The position numbers and the translations under genes are program-made. The notes beneath the pieces are model-generated. The model had not been told where the DNA came from. It made no database searches and saw only the letters and a list, made by a program, of their open reading frames with translations. A DNA stretch of 64,000 bases from Acidipropionibacterium sp. (GTDB lineage Bacteria; Actinomycetota; Actinomycetes; Propionibacteriales; Propionibacteriaceae): NCBI GenBank assembly GCA_022647765.1, contig JALCLH010000012.1, forward strand, positions 1 to 64,000, written 5' to 3'. Numbering within the stretch: position 1 is the first letter of the stretch; each line of letters starts with the position of its first letter. Of the stretch, positions 45,296 through 57,631 are shown piece after piece.

Positions 45296-46119
45296 TCCAG
45301 TTCTCCTTCGACCCGGGAGCGGTCGGCATTGATCGTCGCGAAGGCCCGTTCGGTGGGCGCCTTGAGTTCCCCGGCGTCCACGATTCCGCCGCGGCTGCGC
45401 AGCGCCTCGGAGACCGACTCGGCGGCGACCGAGCCGTCCGGCAGCAGGGCCGGGACGCCGATCGCATTGCCACGGGCGTAGACGCCGGAGTTCGGCTTGG
45501 CACCGGGGTGGGCTCCGGAGGCGGCGTAGGCGGCCATCCGGTCCTGGTACCGCTCCTTCTGGTGCTTCTTGGGGTGGAGTATCTCGCCGTGGGCCAGCAC
45601 CATGGTGCCGACGACGCCGGTGATCAGCAGCGCCGCGGTGGCCTCGAAGGGCACCACGTACTTGCTGAACAGCAGCTCGGCCAGGGCGACCACATTCGAC
45701 CCGCCGGCCGCATTGGCGGTGTCCAGGCCGGCCGAGCCGGTGATGCCGAGCTGACTGCGGGTCACCGCGGAGCCGACGGCGACCACGAGCATCGCGGCCA
45801 GCACGACGGCGGTGATCACCGAGGCCGCCCTGTGACCCTTGAGGGTGTCGGTGACCGTGTCGCGGGCGTCGCGCCCGACCATCATCACCACGAACAGGAA
45901 GAGCATCAGGATGGCACCGGTGTAGACGATGATCTGCACCACGAACAGGAAGGGCGCCTGCAGGCTGGCGTACTGCACGGCCAGGCAGATCATCACGATC
46001 GCCAGGCAGAGCGCCGAGTGCACCGCCTTGCGGGTCAGCACCATCACCAGGGCCGCGATCACCATGATCGGCGCCAGCAGCCAGAAGGCCCATTGCGAGG
46101 CCGTCACCATGGCGATCAT
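45292..46119 (-). CDS. nuoJ: NADH-quinone oxidoreductase subunit J
   Basis: It is 275 residues with five membrane helices (first [19 protein letters not shown]) and the flexible third helix [21 protein letters not shown]. The C-terminal tail of about 80 residues beyond the last helix is hydrophilic and long for the family. Overlaps nuoI and nuoK by ATGA. Intact. Confidence 0.95.
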   Translation of the reverse strand: MIAMVTASQWAFWLLAPIMVIAALVMVLTRKAVHSALCLAIVMICLAVQYASLQAPFLFVVQIIVYTGAILMLFLFVVMMVGRDARDTVTDTLKGHRAASVITAVVLAAMLVVAVGSAVTRSQLGITGSAGLDTANAAGGSNVVALAELLFSKYVVPFEATAALLITGVVGTMVLAHGEILHPKKHQKERYQDRMAAYAASGAHPGAKPNSGVYARGNAIGVPALLPDGSVAAESVSEALRSRGGIVDAGELKAPTERAFATINADRSRVEGELE

Positions 46120-46691
46120 CGGGCCCGCCTCCCCTCGGCGCGAGCAGCTCCCGCATCTGCGGATGCAGGCGCGGTCCTGGTGTCGTCCTGGCCGGTGGGC
46201 GGCAGACCGAGGAAGTAGTCCTTCTCATCGTCGCCGAGCCGGCGCGGGTGCGGCGGCTGCTCCATCCCGGCCACCAGCGGGGCGAGCAGCTCCGCCTTGG
46301 TCCAGATGAGCTTCTCCCGGCTGGTGTCGGCCATCTTGAAGTCGTTGGTCATGGTGAGCGCCCTGGTCGGGCAGGCCTCGATGCACATCCCGCACAGGAT
46401 GCAGCGCAGGTAGTTGATCTGGTAGACGCGGCCGTACCGCTCCCCGGGCGAGTACCTCTCCTGCTCGGTGTTGGTGCCGCCCTCGACGTAGATCGCGTCG
46501 GCGGGGCAGGCCCAGGCGCACAGCTCGCAGCCGACGCACTTCTCCAACCCGTCGGGCCAGCGGTTGAGCTGATGGCGCCCGTGGAACCGGGGGGCCATCA
46601 CCTTCTCCTTGCCCTTCTCGGGGTATCCCTGGGTGAAGGTCTTGCGGAACATCGTCCGGAATGTGATTCCGAACCCTGACCAGGCTCCCAT
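46116..46691 (-). CDS. nuoI: NADH-quinone oxidoreductase subunit I
   Basis: It is 191 residues and carries two 4Fe-4S clusters (N6a and N6b) in [16 protein letters not shown] and [16 protein letters not shown]. The C-terminal tail is Ala/Arg-rich. Its start shares one base with the nuoH stop (TGATG). Intact. Confidence 0.97.
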   Translation of the reverse strand: MGAWSGFGITFRTMFRKTFTQGYPEKGKEKVMAPRFHGRHQLNRWPDGLEKCVGCELCAWACPADAIYVEGGTNTEQERYSPGERYGRVYQINYLRCILCGMCIEACPTRALTMTNDFKMADTSREKLIWTKAELLAPLVAGMEQPPHPRRLGDDEKDYFLGLPPTGQDDTRTAPASADAGAARAEGRRAR

Positions 46692-48115
46692 CAGTGGGCT
46701 CCCTTCTGCTGGTCGGCCTGTTGCTGGGTGACGCCGCCGGAATCGGGATCGCTGCCGACACCGCCACCGGCGTCATCCCCGGCGTCATCCCCGGTGTCAG
46801 AGGCCGGCTCGGAGGCCACCACCGGCCCGGCGCCGGCCCCCGCGGCGAGCAGATGCGCGGACTCGACCTGTCCTGGCAGTGGAGGCACCGGGTAGCCGCC
46901 GGCGAAGGCGTCGAAGGTCTTCGGCGCCGGCTCGGGCTCGGCGGCCCTGCCGCCGAACATGATGTAGGCGATCAGGGCCACCACCACGACGAACATCGCC
47001 CCGAGGAAGATCGGACTGCTCATCCAGCCCTGGGCGCGGCCGGCGCGCACCACGGCGAGCACCAGCACCCAGACCAGCGAGATCGGGATGAGGACCTTCC
47101 AGCCGAGGTTCATGAAGTGATCCCAACGGATCCGCGGCAGCGAGGCCCGCACCCACACGAAGAAGAAGATCACCAGCTGGCACTTGAGGAAGAACCAGAG
47201 GATCCCGATCCATCCCGAGTCGAGGAATCCGATCAGGTTGAGTGGCCAGGGGGCCCGGTAGCCGCCCAGGAAGAGGGTGGTGCAGACCGCCGAGAGGGTG
47301 GCCATGTTGATGTACTCGGCCAGGTAGTACATGCCGTAGGGGAAACCGGAGTACTCGGTGCTGTAGCCGGAGACCAGCTCCTGCTCGGCCTCCGACTCGT
47401 CGAAGGGCAGCCGGTTGGACTCACCGAACATCGTCATCACGTAGATCACGAAGCTCGGCAGCAGCACCAGCCAGTAGTGGCCGGGGATGTGGGTGTCGAC
47501 GCCGAACCAGACCATCGTGCGGGCCTGGGAGTCGACGATGTCGGAGGTCGCCATCGACCCCGAGACCATGAACACCGCGGCCAGGGACAGCCCCATCGCC
47601 ACCTCGTAGGAGATCATCTGGGCGCTGGCCCGCAGCGAGCCCAGCACCGAGTAGGGCCCCGACGAGGACCAGCCGGCCAGCACGATGCCGTAGATGCCGA
47701 TCCCGGCCACCGCGATGATGAACAGCACCGCCACCGGGACGTCGGTGATCTGCAGCATGGTGCGCTGCCCGAAGATCGAGACCTCGCCGCCCAGCGGGAT
47801 CACCGCCCAGGAGGTGAAGCAGCAGATGCCGGCGATCACCGGGGCCAGGTAGAAGACGATCTTGTCGGCCCCCTTGGGGGTGACGATCTCCTTGAAGACC
47901 AGCTTGATGCCGTCGCCGATGGCCTGGCCCATGCCGCGGATGAACGCGGTGTTCATGATCGGGCCCAGCCGGTTCTGCATCCGGCCCAGCACCCTGCGCT
48001 CGAACCACACGTTGAACAGGGTCCACATCAGCAGCAGGACGAACAGGACCACCACCTTGATCAGGGTGATCCACCAGACATCGGCGCCGAACAGGGCGCC
48101 CTGCATCGGGGTCAT
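46691..48115 (-). CDS. nuoH: NADH-quinone oxidoreductase subunit H
   Basis: It is 474 residues; it forms the quinone chamber with NuoB and Nuo[50 protein letters not shown] and [10 protein letters not shown] are present. About 100 extra C-terminal residues, rich in Pro, Ala, Gly, Asp and Gln, extend past the last helix, a typical actinobacterial extension. Intact. Confidence 0.96.
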   Translation of the reverse strand: MTPMQGALFGADVWWITLIKVVVLFVLLLMWTLFNVWFERRVLGRMQNRLGPIMNTAFIRGMGQAIGDGIKLVFKEIVTPKGADKIVFYLAPVIAGICCFTSWAVIPLGGEVSIFGQRTMLQITDVPVAVLFIIAVAGIGIYGIVLAGWSSSGPYSVLGSLRASAQMISYEVAMGLSLAAVFMVSGSMATSDIVDSQARTMVWFGVDTHIPGHYWLVLLPSFVIYVMTMFGESNRLPFDESEAEQELVSGYSTEYSGFPYGMYYLAEYINMATLSAVCTTLFLGGYRAPWPLNLIGFLDSGWIGILWFFLKCQLVIFFFVWVRASLPRIRWDHFMNLGWKVLIPISLVWVLVLAVVRAGRAQGWMSSPIFLGAMFVVVVALIAYIMFGGRAAEPEPAPKTFDAFAGGYPVPPLPGQVESAHLLAAGAGAGPVVASEPASDTGDDAGDDAGGGVGSDPDSGGVTQQQADQQKGAH

Positions 48116-50671
48116 GCCGCACCTCCCACATTCTTGGGTTCAGTCGAGCCGGATTCAGGAGAGACGGACAGCTGCACCGGGCTGCCGGCCAGCACGCCCA
48201 GCCGCTCGCGCAGCGGCGGATCGCCCCGTCGCAGTGCTGGATCATCGGGACGCCGCGCCGGCCCGTTGAACGGGATCCAGGCCGCGCCGTCGATCATCGT
48301 GGGTTCGATCTCCAGCGGCAGTTCGGCGGCTCCGTCGGGTCCGCTGACCCGCACCGGGCGGTCCTGCGCGGCCCCCAGCGAGCGGGCGGTCGCCGGTGAG
48401 ACGCGGACCACCGCCGGGCGGGCGCTGGCCTGCAGGTCGGTGGCCCCGGCCAGCGCGGCCGAGTCGTCGAGCAGCTGGGTCCAGGTGTCCAGCCGGAGAC
48501 TGCCGGATGGCCCGGAATCCACCTGCGCGGCCTTCCGCTCGGCGGCGTCCGGATCCTCCAGGGCCGGCCGGGAGCCCCGCCAGGGGGTGATCTCCTGCCA
48601 GGCGGCGTGAGCCTGCGCGACCGTGCGCATGCCCAGTTCAGTACCCATCGCGTCGGCCAGGGCGGCCAGCACCCGGATCTCGTTCATCGGCGTGGCGGGC
48701 TCGGTGTTGACCACCCTCACCCGGCCGGGCCGGTGCTCCCAGTTCAGGAAGGTGCCGGAGGTCTCCTCCAGCAGCGCCACCGGCAGCACGACGTCGGCCC
48801 GCTCGGTGACCTCGGAGGCGCGCTGCTCCAGGCTCACCAGGAATCCGACCTGCTCGAGACCGCGGCGCACCGCCTGCGGATCGGCGAAATCCCGGGGTTC
48901 GACGCCGGAGACCATCAGCGCGCCGATCGCGGGCTCCTCGTCTAGACCGCCAGCCCCATCAATATCACCGTGGTGTCTGACGACCACCGAGGAGAGCATC
49001 TGCTCGGCGTCCAGACCGACCGCGGCGGGCAGGGTCCGGGCCGCCCAGAGGGCTCCCATCTCGACCCGCGCCACCGGATCGGTGACCGGACGCCCGCCGG
49101 GCAGCAGGCCGGGCAGGCAGCCGGCCTCCACCGCACCGATCTCACCGGCCCGGCGCGGCACCCAGGCCAGCCGGGCGCCGCTGACCCGAACCGCGTCGAC
49201 CACGGCGGTGAGGGTGCCCGGGCTGGCCGCGGCGCGCTCTCCGACCAGCACGATGGTGTGCTCGTCGACGACCTTGCGCTCCACCAGTCGCACCAGGGCG
49301 GCGTCCTCGTCGCCGGGAAGGGCCGGTTCCAGGGTGGCGCCCATCTTGACCGAGCCGCGGGTGAGGTGGGAGCCGATCACGGTGACCGGCAGTCCCTTCC
49401 TGTGCCACGCCTTGCGCAGCCGCAGGAAGATGATCGGGGACTCGTCCTCGGGCTCCAGGTCGACCAGCACCACCCGGCCGGCGCTCTCCAGGTCGGCGTA
49501 GCTCACCGAGTCGGCCAGGGTCCGGCCGGCCACCCGGTGGGCCAGGAAGTCGGCCTCCTCGGCCGAGGAGACCCGGGAGCGGAAGTCGATGTTGTTGGTG
49601 CCGAGCACCATCCGGGCGAACTTCGACCAGGCCAGGCTGGTCTCGACGGTGAGCCGCCCGCCGGTGAGCGCCCCGACCCGGTGGCCGGCTGCCGCCAGGC
49701 CCTCGACGGCGGCGTCGATCGCCTCGGCCCAGGAGGCCGGCTGCAGGACGCCGTCCCGGCGCACCAGCGGCAGGGTGATCCGGTCGTCCTGGTGGCCGTA
49801 GCGGAAGGCGAAGCGGCCTTTGTCGCAGCTCCACTCCTCGTTGACCTCGGGCAGATTTCCGGCCAGCCGGCGCTTCACCCGGTACTGGCGGTGGTCGGTG
49901 CGCAGCTCGCAGCCGGCCGCGCAGTGCTCGCAGGTGGTGCGGGTGGAGACCAGGTCGAAGGGCCGGGAGTGGAAGCGGTAGTCCTTGCTGGTGAGCGCGC
50001 CGACCGGGCAGATCTGGATGACATTGCCGGAGAAGTAGGAGTCGTAGCCGTCCTTGACGTAGTCGCCGATCTGGGAGGCGGCGCCGCGCTCCTGGAGGTT
50101 GATGAACGGGTCCCCGGAGATCTGGTCGGAGAACCGGGTGCAGCGCTGGCACAGCACGCAGCGCTCGCGATCCAGCAGGATCTGCGCGGAGATGCCGATC
50201 GGCTTCGGGTAGGTCCGCTTGACGCCGTTGTAGCGGGACTCGCCCCGGCCGTCGGCCATCGCCTGATTCTGCAGCGGGCACTCCCCGCCCTTGTCGCAGA
50301 TCGGGCAGTCCAGCGGATGGTTGATGAGCAGCAGCTCCAGAATCCCCTCCTGGGCGGTGCGGGCCACCTCGGAGGAGTGCTGGGTGCGCACCACCATGCC
50401 CTCGGCCACCGGCATCGTGCAGGAGGGCTGGGGCTTGGGGAAGCCGCGGCCGTTGCCGGCGTCGGGGAATCTCGACCAGGCACTGGCGGCAGGCGCCGGC
50501 CGGGTCGAGCAGCGGATGGTCGCAGAACCGCGGGATGGCGGTGCCGATCCTCTCGGCGGCCCGGATGATGAGGGTGCCCTTGGGCACGCTCACCGATCGT
50601 CCGTCGATGGTGAGGGTGACCAGATCCTGGTGGGCCACCTGCCCGGTGGCGCCCTTGATGTCGACGCTCAT
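48112..50671 (-). CDS. nuoG: NADH-quinone oxidoreductase subunit G, one-base frameshift
   Basis: About 852 residues after correction. The N-terminal 2Fe-2S domain has [20 protein letters not shown]; after it come [16 protein letters not shown], the N4/N5 cluster region CVLCQRC, and CEHCAAGC (N7-type). A molybdopterin-oxidoreductase-like body follows. The frame breaks at 50464-50467 (GGGG on the plus strand); removing one base gives [20 protein letters not shown]. Overlaps nuoF and nuoH by ATGA. Confidence 0.94.
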
Positions 50672-52075
50672 GCCGTCACTCCCGCTCTGGAGTCGAGATC
50701 CTCATCGGAGAAGTCCCCGTCCCCGTCGGGGAAGTCCTCGGGGCCGAAGACCGTGCTGCGCTCGTAGGGCAGCAGCTGCCATGCCGGGACGCCGTGGCAG
50801 CCGGCCTCGAACTCGTCCCGGAAGTTCTTCACCGCGCCGCGGATGCATCCGACGGCGCCGTCGGCCAGGGTGCAGAAGGATCTGCCGCCGATCCGGTCGT
50901 TGACGTCGAGCATCTTGTCGACGTCGCCGGGCTCCCCCTCGCCGGCCTCGATCTTGCGCAGCATCTGGACCAGCCACCAGGTGCCCTCCCGGCAGGGGGT
51001 GCACTTGCCGCAGGACTCGTGCTTGTAGAACTCGATCCAGCGGGTCACGGTGCGCACCACCGAGGTGGTCTCGTCGAAGCACTGCAGGGCCTTGGTGCCC
51101 AGGAATCGATCCGGCCCCGGCCACCGACTCGTAGTCGAGCGGGACGTCGATCTCGGCGGCGCTGAACATCGGCGTCGAGGAGCCGCCCGGGGTGAAGAAC
51201 TTCAGCCGATGGCCGGCCCGCATGCCGCCGCTGATGTCGAGCAGCTGGTGCAGGGTGATCCCCAGCGGGGCCTCGTACTGGCCGGGCCGGGCGACGTGCC
51301 CCGACAGCGAGTAGAGGGTGAAGCCGGCCGACTTCTCGGTGCCCATCGCCTGGAACCAGTCCTTGCCGTGGGCGACGATGGCCGGCACCGAGGAGATCGT
51401 CTCGGCGTTGTTGACGACGGTGGGGCTGGCGTACAGGCCGGCCACCGCGGGGAACGGCGGGCGCAGCCGGGGCTGGCCGCGGCGTCCCTCCAGGGAGTCC
51501 AGCAGGGCGGTCTCCTCGCCGCAGATGTAGGCGCCGGCGCCGGCGTGCACCATGATGTCGAGGTCGTATCCGGAGCCCAGGATGTCGGTGCCCAGGTAGC
51601 CGGCCGCGTAGGCCTCGGCAACGGCCTGCTGGAGGCGGCGGATGATGTGCAGCACCTCGCCGCGCACATAGAGGAAGGCCATCTTCGCGTGCACCGCGTA
51701 GGAGGCGATGATCGCCCCCTCCACCAGGGTGTGCGGGGAGGCCATCAGCAGCGGCATGTCCTTGCAGGTGCCCGGCTCCGACTCGTCGCAGTTGACCACC
51801 AGGTAGGTGGGGTTGGGATTGTCCTTGGGGATGAAGGACCATTTGAGGCCGGCCGGGAATCCGGCGCCTCCGCGGCCGCGCAGGCCGGCGTCCTTCACCA
51901 GCGAGATCACCTCGTCGGGGGACATCGCCAGGGCGGTGCGCAGGCCCTGGTAGCCGCCGCGGCGCTCGTAGTTGACGAGCTTCCAGGCGCGCGGGTCCCC
52001 CCAGTTCGCCGACAGCACGGGGGTCAGCGGGGCGCTTCCCTTGGACATCTCGAGACTGACGCCGGCCTCACTCAT
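50668..52075 (-). CDS. nuoF: NADH-quinone oxidoreductase subunit F, one-base frameshift
   Basis: About 468 residues after correction; binds NADH, FMN and cluster N3. [18 protein letters not shown] is the FMN/NADH glycine-rich loop, [11 protein letters not shown] is conserved, and cluster N3 is [15 protein letters not shown] with a distant Cys in VGCIRGA. The frame breaks at 51103-51107; removing one base gives AGAGSILGTKAL. The start overlaps the nuoE end by eight bases. Confidence 0.94.
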
Positions 52076-52886
52076 CCCGACTCCTCCCCTCGGACTGGTT
52101 CGCTGAATCGGACTGGGTCTCTGACTCGGTATCAGGGGCCGTGCGCTGCGGGCCGGGAGCGCTCCAGCCGTGCTGGCGGGCGATCTCCAGGCCGCTCAGC
52201 GACGCCTCTCCGGCGGTCGGGCCCTCGTCGGCGCGGCCGTCGGGGAATCCGGCGAGCACCCGCTCGGAGTCCCGCCAGGAGGTGATGGTGGCCCCCCGGG
52301 AGGAGTGGACCGTCTTGCCGGCGGCCAGGGCGTCGAGGATCTCGTCGGCCTTGCGCGGGGTCATATTGTCCATGAACTCCCAGTTGACCATCATGATCGG
52401 CGCGAAGTCGCAGGCCGCGTTGCACTCGATGCGCTCCAGCGAGAACTTCCCGTCGGGGGTGGTCTGGCCCTCCTTGATGCCGAGCCTGTGCTCGACCCGG
52501 TCCAGCAGCACGTCGCCGCCCAGGATCGCGCAGACCGAGGTGGTGCAGATGCCGATGTGGTGCTCGCCGGCGGGACGCCGCTTGTACATGGTGTAGAAGG
52601 TGGCCACCCCGGAGACCTGGGCCGGTGTGATGCCGAGCACCCGGGCGCAGGCCTCGATGCCGGCCGGCGAGACCCGGCCGTCGACCGACTGCACCAGGTG
52701 CAGCATCGGCAGCAGGGCCGAGCGGGGCTCGGGGTAGCGGGCCGCCAGCCCGCGCAGCTCCTCCATGGTGTGCTCGTCGATCGCGGTCGACTGGTCGGAC
52801 TGGTCGACCCCGCCGGTACCGGCGAAGTGGGAGTGGAACTCCTCGGAGAACGGGTAGGACGCCGTCCTCTCGGAATTGCTGCTCAT
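52068..52886 (-). CDS. nuoE: NADH-quinone oxidoreductase subunit E
   Basis: It is 272 residues from ATG 52886. This thioredoxin-like subunit holds 2Fe-2S cluster N1a in [11 protein letters not shown] and CNAACDFAP. About 65 residues beyond the domain are hydrophilic and end in an acidic, Ser/Gln-rich tail. Overlaps nuoD by ATGA. Intact. Confidence 0.95.
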   Translation of the reverse strand: MSSNSERTASYPFSEEFHSHFAGTGGVDQSDQSTAIDEHTMEELRGLAARYPEPRSALLPMLHLVQSVDGRVSPAGIEACARVLGITPAQVSGVATFYTMYKRRPAGEHHIGICTTSVCAILGGDVLLDRVEHRLGIKEGQTTPDGKFSLERIECNAACDFAPIMMVNWEFMDNMTPRKADEILDALAAGKTVHSSRGATITSWRDSERVLAGFPDGRADEGPTAGEASLSGLEIARQHGWSAPGPQRTAPDTESETQSDSANQSEGRSRDE

Positions 52887-54193
52887 CGGTCCACCCCTCC
52901 CATCACGGGGTCCAGGGAGGCCAGGGTGGCGACGACGTCGGGCAGCAGGGCGCCCTCGCACATCGCCGGGATCGACTGGACGTGGATGAATCCGGGGTCT
53001 CGCAGATGGGAGCGGTAGGGCCGCGTCCCGCCGTCGGAGACCAGATGGCAGCCGAGCTCCCCGGCCCCGGCCTCGACGGCCTGGTAGACCTGACCGGCCG
53101 GCACCGCGAATCCCTCGGTGACGATCTTGAAGTGATGGATGAGCGCCTCCATGGACTCCCCCATGATGTGCTTGATGTGTTCATTGGAGTTGCCCTGGCC
53201 GTCGGGGCCGATGGACAGCTCGGCCGGCCAGGCGATCCGCTTGTCGGCCACCATGTGCGGCTGGCCCTGGGTCTCGGTGAGCCGCTTGTGGCACTGCTTG
53301 AGGATCTTGATCGACTCGAACATCTCGTGCAGCCGGACCAGGTAGCGCCCGTAGGCGTCGCAGGAGTCGGCGGTGCAGACCTCGAAGTCGTAGTCCTGGT
53401 ATCCGGAGTAGGGCTGCTTCTTGCGCAGATCCCAGGGCAGCCCGGTGGAGCGCAGCACCGGACCGGTGCAGCCCATCGCCATGCAGCCGGCCAGATCCAT
53501 GTAGCCGGCGCCCTGGGTGCGCGACTTGAAGATCGGGTTGGCGGTGAAGAACTGGTCGATCTCGGGGATGTTGTCCTCCATCCGCCTGATGAGATCGCGC
53601 AGCCGGTCCAGGCCGTCCTCGGGCAGGTCGGTGGCGGTGCCGCCGGGCCGGATCCAGGCGTTGTTCATCCGCAGCCCGGTGACCGCCTGGTTGAACTCCA
53701 GGCAGATCTCGCGCTCGCGCAGGCAGACCTCCTGGACCGAGGTGGCGTTGAGCTCGAGGGCGCCGGCCCCGACCCCGGTGAAGTGGTTGGAGATCCGGTT
53801 GATCTCCATGATCATCACCCGCAGGATCTGGGCCCGCTCGGGGATGTCATCGGTGATCCCGAGCAGCTTCTCCACCGCCAGGCAGTAGACCGCCTCGTTG
53901 AAGAAGTTCGCCACATAGTTGCAGCGGGTCATGAAGGCGACGCCCTGGGTCCAGGTGCGGTACTCCATGTTCTTCTCGATGCCGGTGTGCAGGAAGCCGA
54001 TACCGGGCCGGATGCTGGTGATGGTCTCGCCGTCCAGCTCCATGATGAGCCGCATCACGCCGTGGGTCGACGGATGGGAGGGGCCGAAGTTGACCACCAC
54101 CGTCTCGTCCCCGCGCTCAGCGGACTCGGAGACGATCTCGGACCAGTCGCCGCCCTGGGCGAGGTACTCGTCGCGTGTGCTCTGCTCGCTCAT
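52883..54193 (-). CDS. nuoD: NADH-quinone oxidoreductase subunit D
   Basis: It is 436 residues; it lies at the quinone site. [15 protein letters not shown] carries the quinone-binding His, and [27 protein letters not shown] and the C-terminal [18 protein letters not shown] are conserved. A remnant of the hydrogenase large-subunit fold. Overlaps nuoC and nuoE by ATGA. Intact. Confidence 0.97.
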   Translation of the reverse strand: MSEQSTRDEYLAQGGDWSEIVSESAERGDETVVVNFGPSHPSTHGVMRLIMELDGETITSIRPGIGFLHTGIEKNMEYRTWTQGVAFMTRCNYVANFFNEAVYCLAVEKLLGITDDIPERAQILRVMIMEINRISNHFTGVGAGALELNATSVQEVCLREREICLEFNQAVTGLRMNNAWIRPGGTATDLPEDGLDRLRDLIRRMEDNIPEIDQFFTANPIFKSRTQGAGYMDLAGCMAMGCTGPVLRSTGLPWDLRKKQPYSGYQDYDFEVCTADSCDAYGRYLVRLHEMFESIKILKQCHKRLTETQGQPHMVADKRIAWPAELSIGPDGQGNSNEHIKHIMGESMEALIHHFKIVTEGFAVPAGQVYQAVEAGAGELGCHLVSDGGTRPYRSHLRDPGFIHVQSIPAMCEGALLPDVVATLASLDPVMGGVDR

Positions 54194-54903
54194 GAGTTGT
54201 AGCTCCTTCGCTCGTCCGGCGGAGGCGTGACGTGGCCCTTGTACTCCACCGGGATGCCGCCCAGCGGGTAGTCCTTGCGCTGCGGGTGCCCCACCCAGTC
54301 GTCGGGCATCAGGATCCGGGTCAGCGCCGGATGGCCGTCGAAGATCACCCCGAACATGTCCCAGGCCTCCCTCTCCTGGTAGTCGGCGTGCGGGTACACG
54401 GTCACCACCGAGGGCAGGTGCGGGTGATGGTCCTGCGGGTCGGCCAGGGCCACCTCCAGGCGGATCCGCCGGTTGTGCGTGTAGGACAGCAGGTTGTAGA
54501 CGACGTGCATCTCCTGCCCGGTCATCTGCGGGTAGTGCACACAGGTCAGGGCCGCGCAGCACTCGAACCTCAGCTGCTCGTCGTCGCGCAGCACGGCCAC
54601 CAGCTCCAGGAGCTTCTCGGGGCGCACGAAGAAGGTGATCTCACCGCGGTGGACCAGGGTGAGGCCGGCCGAGAAGCCGGGCACCAGCTCGGCCATCCGG
54701 TCGGCGACCGCGTCGAACCAGCCGCCGTAGGGCCGCGAGGAGTCGCCGGGCATCTCGACCGTCCGGATCAGCCCGTTGTAGCCGGAGGTGTCCGAGGAGC
54801 CGGACGCCCCTCCCCACATCCCGGTCCTCACCTCCATCACCGGGTTGGGATCGGAGACCCTCTCCAGCCCTTCGCCGCCGCTCACCGGCGTCTGGCCGCT
54901 CAT
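54190..54903 (-). CDS. nuoC: NADH-quinone oxidoreductase subunit C
   Basis: It is 237 residues, a 30-kDa type subunit. The signature [18 protein letters not shown] then [21 protein letters not shown] is intact. The N-terminal 70 residues are hydrophilic and actinobacteria-specific. Not fused to nuoD, unlike in enterobacteria. Confidence 0.96.
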   Translation of the reverse strand: MSGQTPVSGGEGLERVSDPNPVMEVRTGMWGGASGSSDTSGYNGLIRTVEMPGDSSRPYGGWFDAVADRMAELVPGFSAGLTLVHRGEITFFVRPEKLLELVAVLRDDEQLRFECCAALTCVHYPQMTGQEMHVVYNLLSYTHNRRIRLEVALADPQDHHPHLPSVVTVYPHADYQEREAWDMFGVIFDGHPALTRILMPDDWVGHPQRKDYPLGGIPVEYKGHVTPPPDERRSYNS

Positions 54904-55474
54904 CGGGAGATCTCCCGGCCGCAGTGGTGGTGGGCATCTCGAGGGTGCTCGGGGCCGCCAGGGCCCGGCGCTCCTTGGCCTTCTCCACCTCGGCCATGTG
55001 GCCGAGCAGCGGCCAGTGCTGGATCTGCTCGCGCAGCTTGAACACGGCGTCGATGAGCATGTCGGGGCTCGGCGGACAGCCCGGCAGGTAGACGTCGACC
55101 GGGATGATGTGGTCGCAGCCCTGGATGATCGCGTAGTTGTTGAAGATCCCGCCCGAGGAGGCGCAGGCGCCCATCGAGATGACCCACTTGGGGTTGGGCA
55201 TCTGGTCGTAGAGCTGACGCACGACGGGGGCCATCTTCTGACTCACCCGGCCCGAGACGATCATCAGATCCGCCTGGCGCGGGGAGGAGCGGAACACCTC
55301 GTGGCCCCAGCGGGCGGCGTCTGCGCGCGGACCGCCGTAGGAGATCATCTCGATGGCGCAGCAGGCCAGCCCCATCGTCAACGGCCAGAAGGAGCTCTTG
55401 CGCAGCCACCCGACGACCGCCTCCATCGAGGTCATCACGATGCCGGCAGGGACATCAGCGTCGTACTCGGCCAT
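54900..55474 (-). CDS. nuoB: NADH-quinone oxidoreductase subunit B, C-terminal frameshift
   Basis: About 191 residues after correction. Cluster N2 ligands are in [19 protein letters not shown] and [11 protein letters not shown]. Adding one G to GGG at 54914-54916 gives a short tail ending AAGEISR and a stop that overlaps nuoC by ATGA, matching the other junctions of this operon. As written, the frame reads on to about 54641 with unrelated sequence. Confidence 0.94.
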
Positions 55475-55514
55475 ATCTTCCTCTCAGTTCTTCCTCGTCG
55501 CGGGTCCGTGGTCC

Positions 55515-55556
55515 CACTCAGTCCCAGCCATCAATCCCAGCCATCAGTCCCAGTCC
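55515..55556 (-). repeat. Short tandem repeats at the nuoA stop codon
   Basis: On the minus strand TGGGACTGATGGC is followed by TGGGATTGATGGC and a third partial copy TGGGACTGAGTGG. The first unit contains the nuoA stop. Confidence 0.6.
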
Positions 55557-55912
55557 AGGCCGTGACGCCGGTAGACGTAGAGGTAGGAGACGAACACCGT
55601 GGCGATGAACAGCGCCATCTCGATGACCGCGAAGGCACCCAGACTGATGAAGTGGTTGAACCCGACCGCCCACGGGTAGAGGAACACGATCTCGATGTCG
55701 AAGACGATGTAGAGCATCGCGACGACGTAGTACTTGACCGGGAAGCGCCCGCCGCCGACCGGCTGCGGGGTGGGCTCGATGCCGCACTCGTAGGTGACGT
55801 GCTTCGAGGCGTTGTGGCGGGTCGGGCTGAACACCTTGTTCATGCCGATCATCACGACGACGAAGAGCGCCGCCAGGATCATCATGCTGACCAGTGGAAT
55901 ATAGGGATTCAC
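55544..55912 (-). CDS. nuoA: NADH-quinone oxidoreductase subunit A
   Basis: It is 122 residues with three membrane helices. The conserved loop YECGIEPTP and FDIEIVFLYPWAV carry the Cys and acidic residues at the quinone-chamber loop. First gene of the operon; the gap to nuoB is 69 bases and contains tandem repeats. Intact. Confidence 0.97.
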   Translation of the reverse strand: MNPYIPLVSMMILAALFVVVMIGMNKVFSPTRHNASKHVTYECGIEPTPQPVGGGRFPVKYYVVAMLYIVFDIEIVFLYPWAVGFNHFISLGAFAVIEMALFIATVFVSYLYVYRRHGLDWD

Positions 55913-56060
55913 GACCTACCGCCTTCGACATCGTTGTCAGTGGCGCCCGGTGGATCACCGGGCCTTCTCTATCCGTCTCAGTCTCTCATGGCCTGCGCCG
56001 GAGAATTGGTCCTACCATAACATCGAACGCCCTTCCGGCGCCCCGATTTGCTCTGAATTC

Positions 56061-57333
56061 TCATGCCGAGGGGGCCAATCTGGTGAGGGTGTTGATGAGC
56101 CGGTCGGACAGATCCCCGTCCCGGGCGTCGGTGAGGTTGGCCAGCAGCTTGTTGACCAGTCTCATCAGGGACTTGCGCGGCAGTCCGTAGGTGGTGCACA
56201 GCTTCATCACCCGGGGGTCGCCGATGAGTTTCACGAACACCGTGCCGAGCCGGTAGTAGCCGCCCAGCTGGGCCTTGATCCGGCTCTGGTAGCCCTCCAG
56301 GGCGCGCTCGGCCGAGCGCGTGCCGATCCCGCGGTAGTGCGCCTCGGCGATCGCGTCGGCGGCCATCTCGCCGGCCTCCATCGCGTAGTCGATGCCCTCC
56401 CCGTTGAACGGGTTGACCATCCCGGCGGCGTCCCCCACCAGCAGCAGTCCGTCCCGGTAGGCGGGAGCCCGGTTGAGGGCCATCGGCAGTGCGGCGCCGC
56501 GGATCGGGGCCTCCTGGTTGGCCTCGGTCAGCCCCCACTCGGGCGGGGTGTGGCTGAGCCAGCGCTTCATCAGCGCCCGGTAGTCGGTCTTGCGGAAGGC
56601 GTCCGAGGAGTTGAGCATGCCGAGCCCGACATTGACCGTGCCGTCACCGACCGGGAAGGCCCAGCCGTAGCCGGGCAGCAGGGCGGACTCGTGGGGCGCA
56701 CCGTCCCACAGCTCCAGCCAGGAGCTCAGCCACTGGTCCTCGGACAGCGGGGATCGGAAGTAGCCGCGCACCGCCACCCCCATCGGGCGGTCCTCGCGGC
56801 GGTGGATGCCCATCCTGGTGGCCAGCCGGGAGGAGACGCCGTCGGCCGCCACCACCACCGGCGCGCCGAAGCTGCGGCCGTCCTTGGCCCGCACCCCGGC
56901 GATCCGCCCGGTGCGCTCGTCGACAAGAGGGCTCAGTGACGGTGACGCCGGTGATGAGCTCTGCGCCCTGCGCCCGGGCGTGCTCGGCGAGCCGCTGATC
57001 CAGCACCGCGCGGCGACAGACCATGCCGAAGTCGGGGAAGTCCGACAGCTCGGGCCAGGCCATCTCGAAGGGCGGAATGGTGCCGCCGTGGATGCGCAGC
57101 CCGCGGGTGTGCTTCCAGCCGGCCTCCTCGGAGACGTCGATGCCGAGCCGGATGAGCTGGCTGACGGCGCGCGGGGTGAGACCGTCTCCGCAGATCTTGT
57201 CGCGGGGGAAGGTCTCCTTCTCCAGCAGGGCGACCGACAGGCCGCGCCGGGCCAGGTGCGCGGCCGCGGCGGACCCGCCCGGCCCGGCGCCGACCACGAT
57301 CACGTCGTGATCGTCGCGCCCTTGATCCGTCAT
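56061..57333 (-). CDS. Geranylgeranyl reductase family FAD-dependent oxidoreductase, one-base frameshift
   Basis: About 423 residues after correction. The FAD motif is VIVVGAGPGGSAAAAHLARRG, with KICGDGLTPRAV and the second FAD site LLLVGDAAGMVNPFNGEGIDYAM. The frame breaks at 56929-56931 (GGG on the plus strand); removing one base joins ITGVTVTEP to a DERTGRIAGVRAKDGR-like linker. The family reduces isoprenoid double bonds; beside nuo and menF it may be the menaquinone-tail reductase (MenJ-like). Archaeal-type lipid reductase is excluded by context. Confidence 0.88.
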
Positions 57334-57361
57334 TGCCGCCTCCTCATTGAACCGCAGTCAG

Positions 57362-57390
57362 AGTCTATTGTCCCCGAGGCGTCCCGTCAC
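57362..57390 (-). promoter_or_regulatory. Predicted promoter of the reductase gene
   Basis: GTGACG (57385-57390), 17 bases and TAGACT (57362-57367) on the minus strand, about 30 bases before the ATG, which has the ribosome binding site GAGGAGG. Confidence 0.45.
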
Positions 57391-57631
57391 GTCGACCCCA
57401 CCATCATCCGACAAGGGAAGACACAACCCAAGGGCGGGACTAAATTCGGCACGGATTCCTTTCAAAAATCATCGTCGGCGATTCGGCGAAACTCGGCCAC
57501 CCGATGACGCGGAATTCCGCACCCCGAGAATGCGCCGGCCGACCGGGCTATCCCGACCGGCCGCCGCCGGGCCCGAATTGGGCTGGGAGGACGTGCAGGC
57601 GGGCCGCTGTCAAGCCGGTATTGTGCCCAGT

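Noticed and set aside
46694-48610. 638-codon open frame opposite nuoH, rich in His, Asp and Gly
   Set aside because: The composition is what complemented membrane-protein codons give; no start signal or motif.
57347-57631. Upstream extension of menF by about 95 codons
   Set aside because: Low-complexity Arg/Pro-rich sequence over the promoter of the divergent gene, with no family match.
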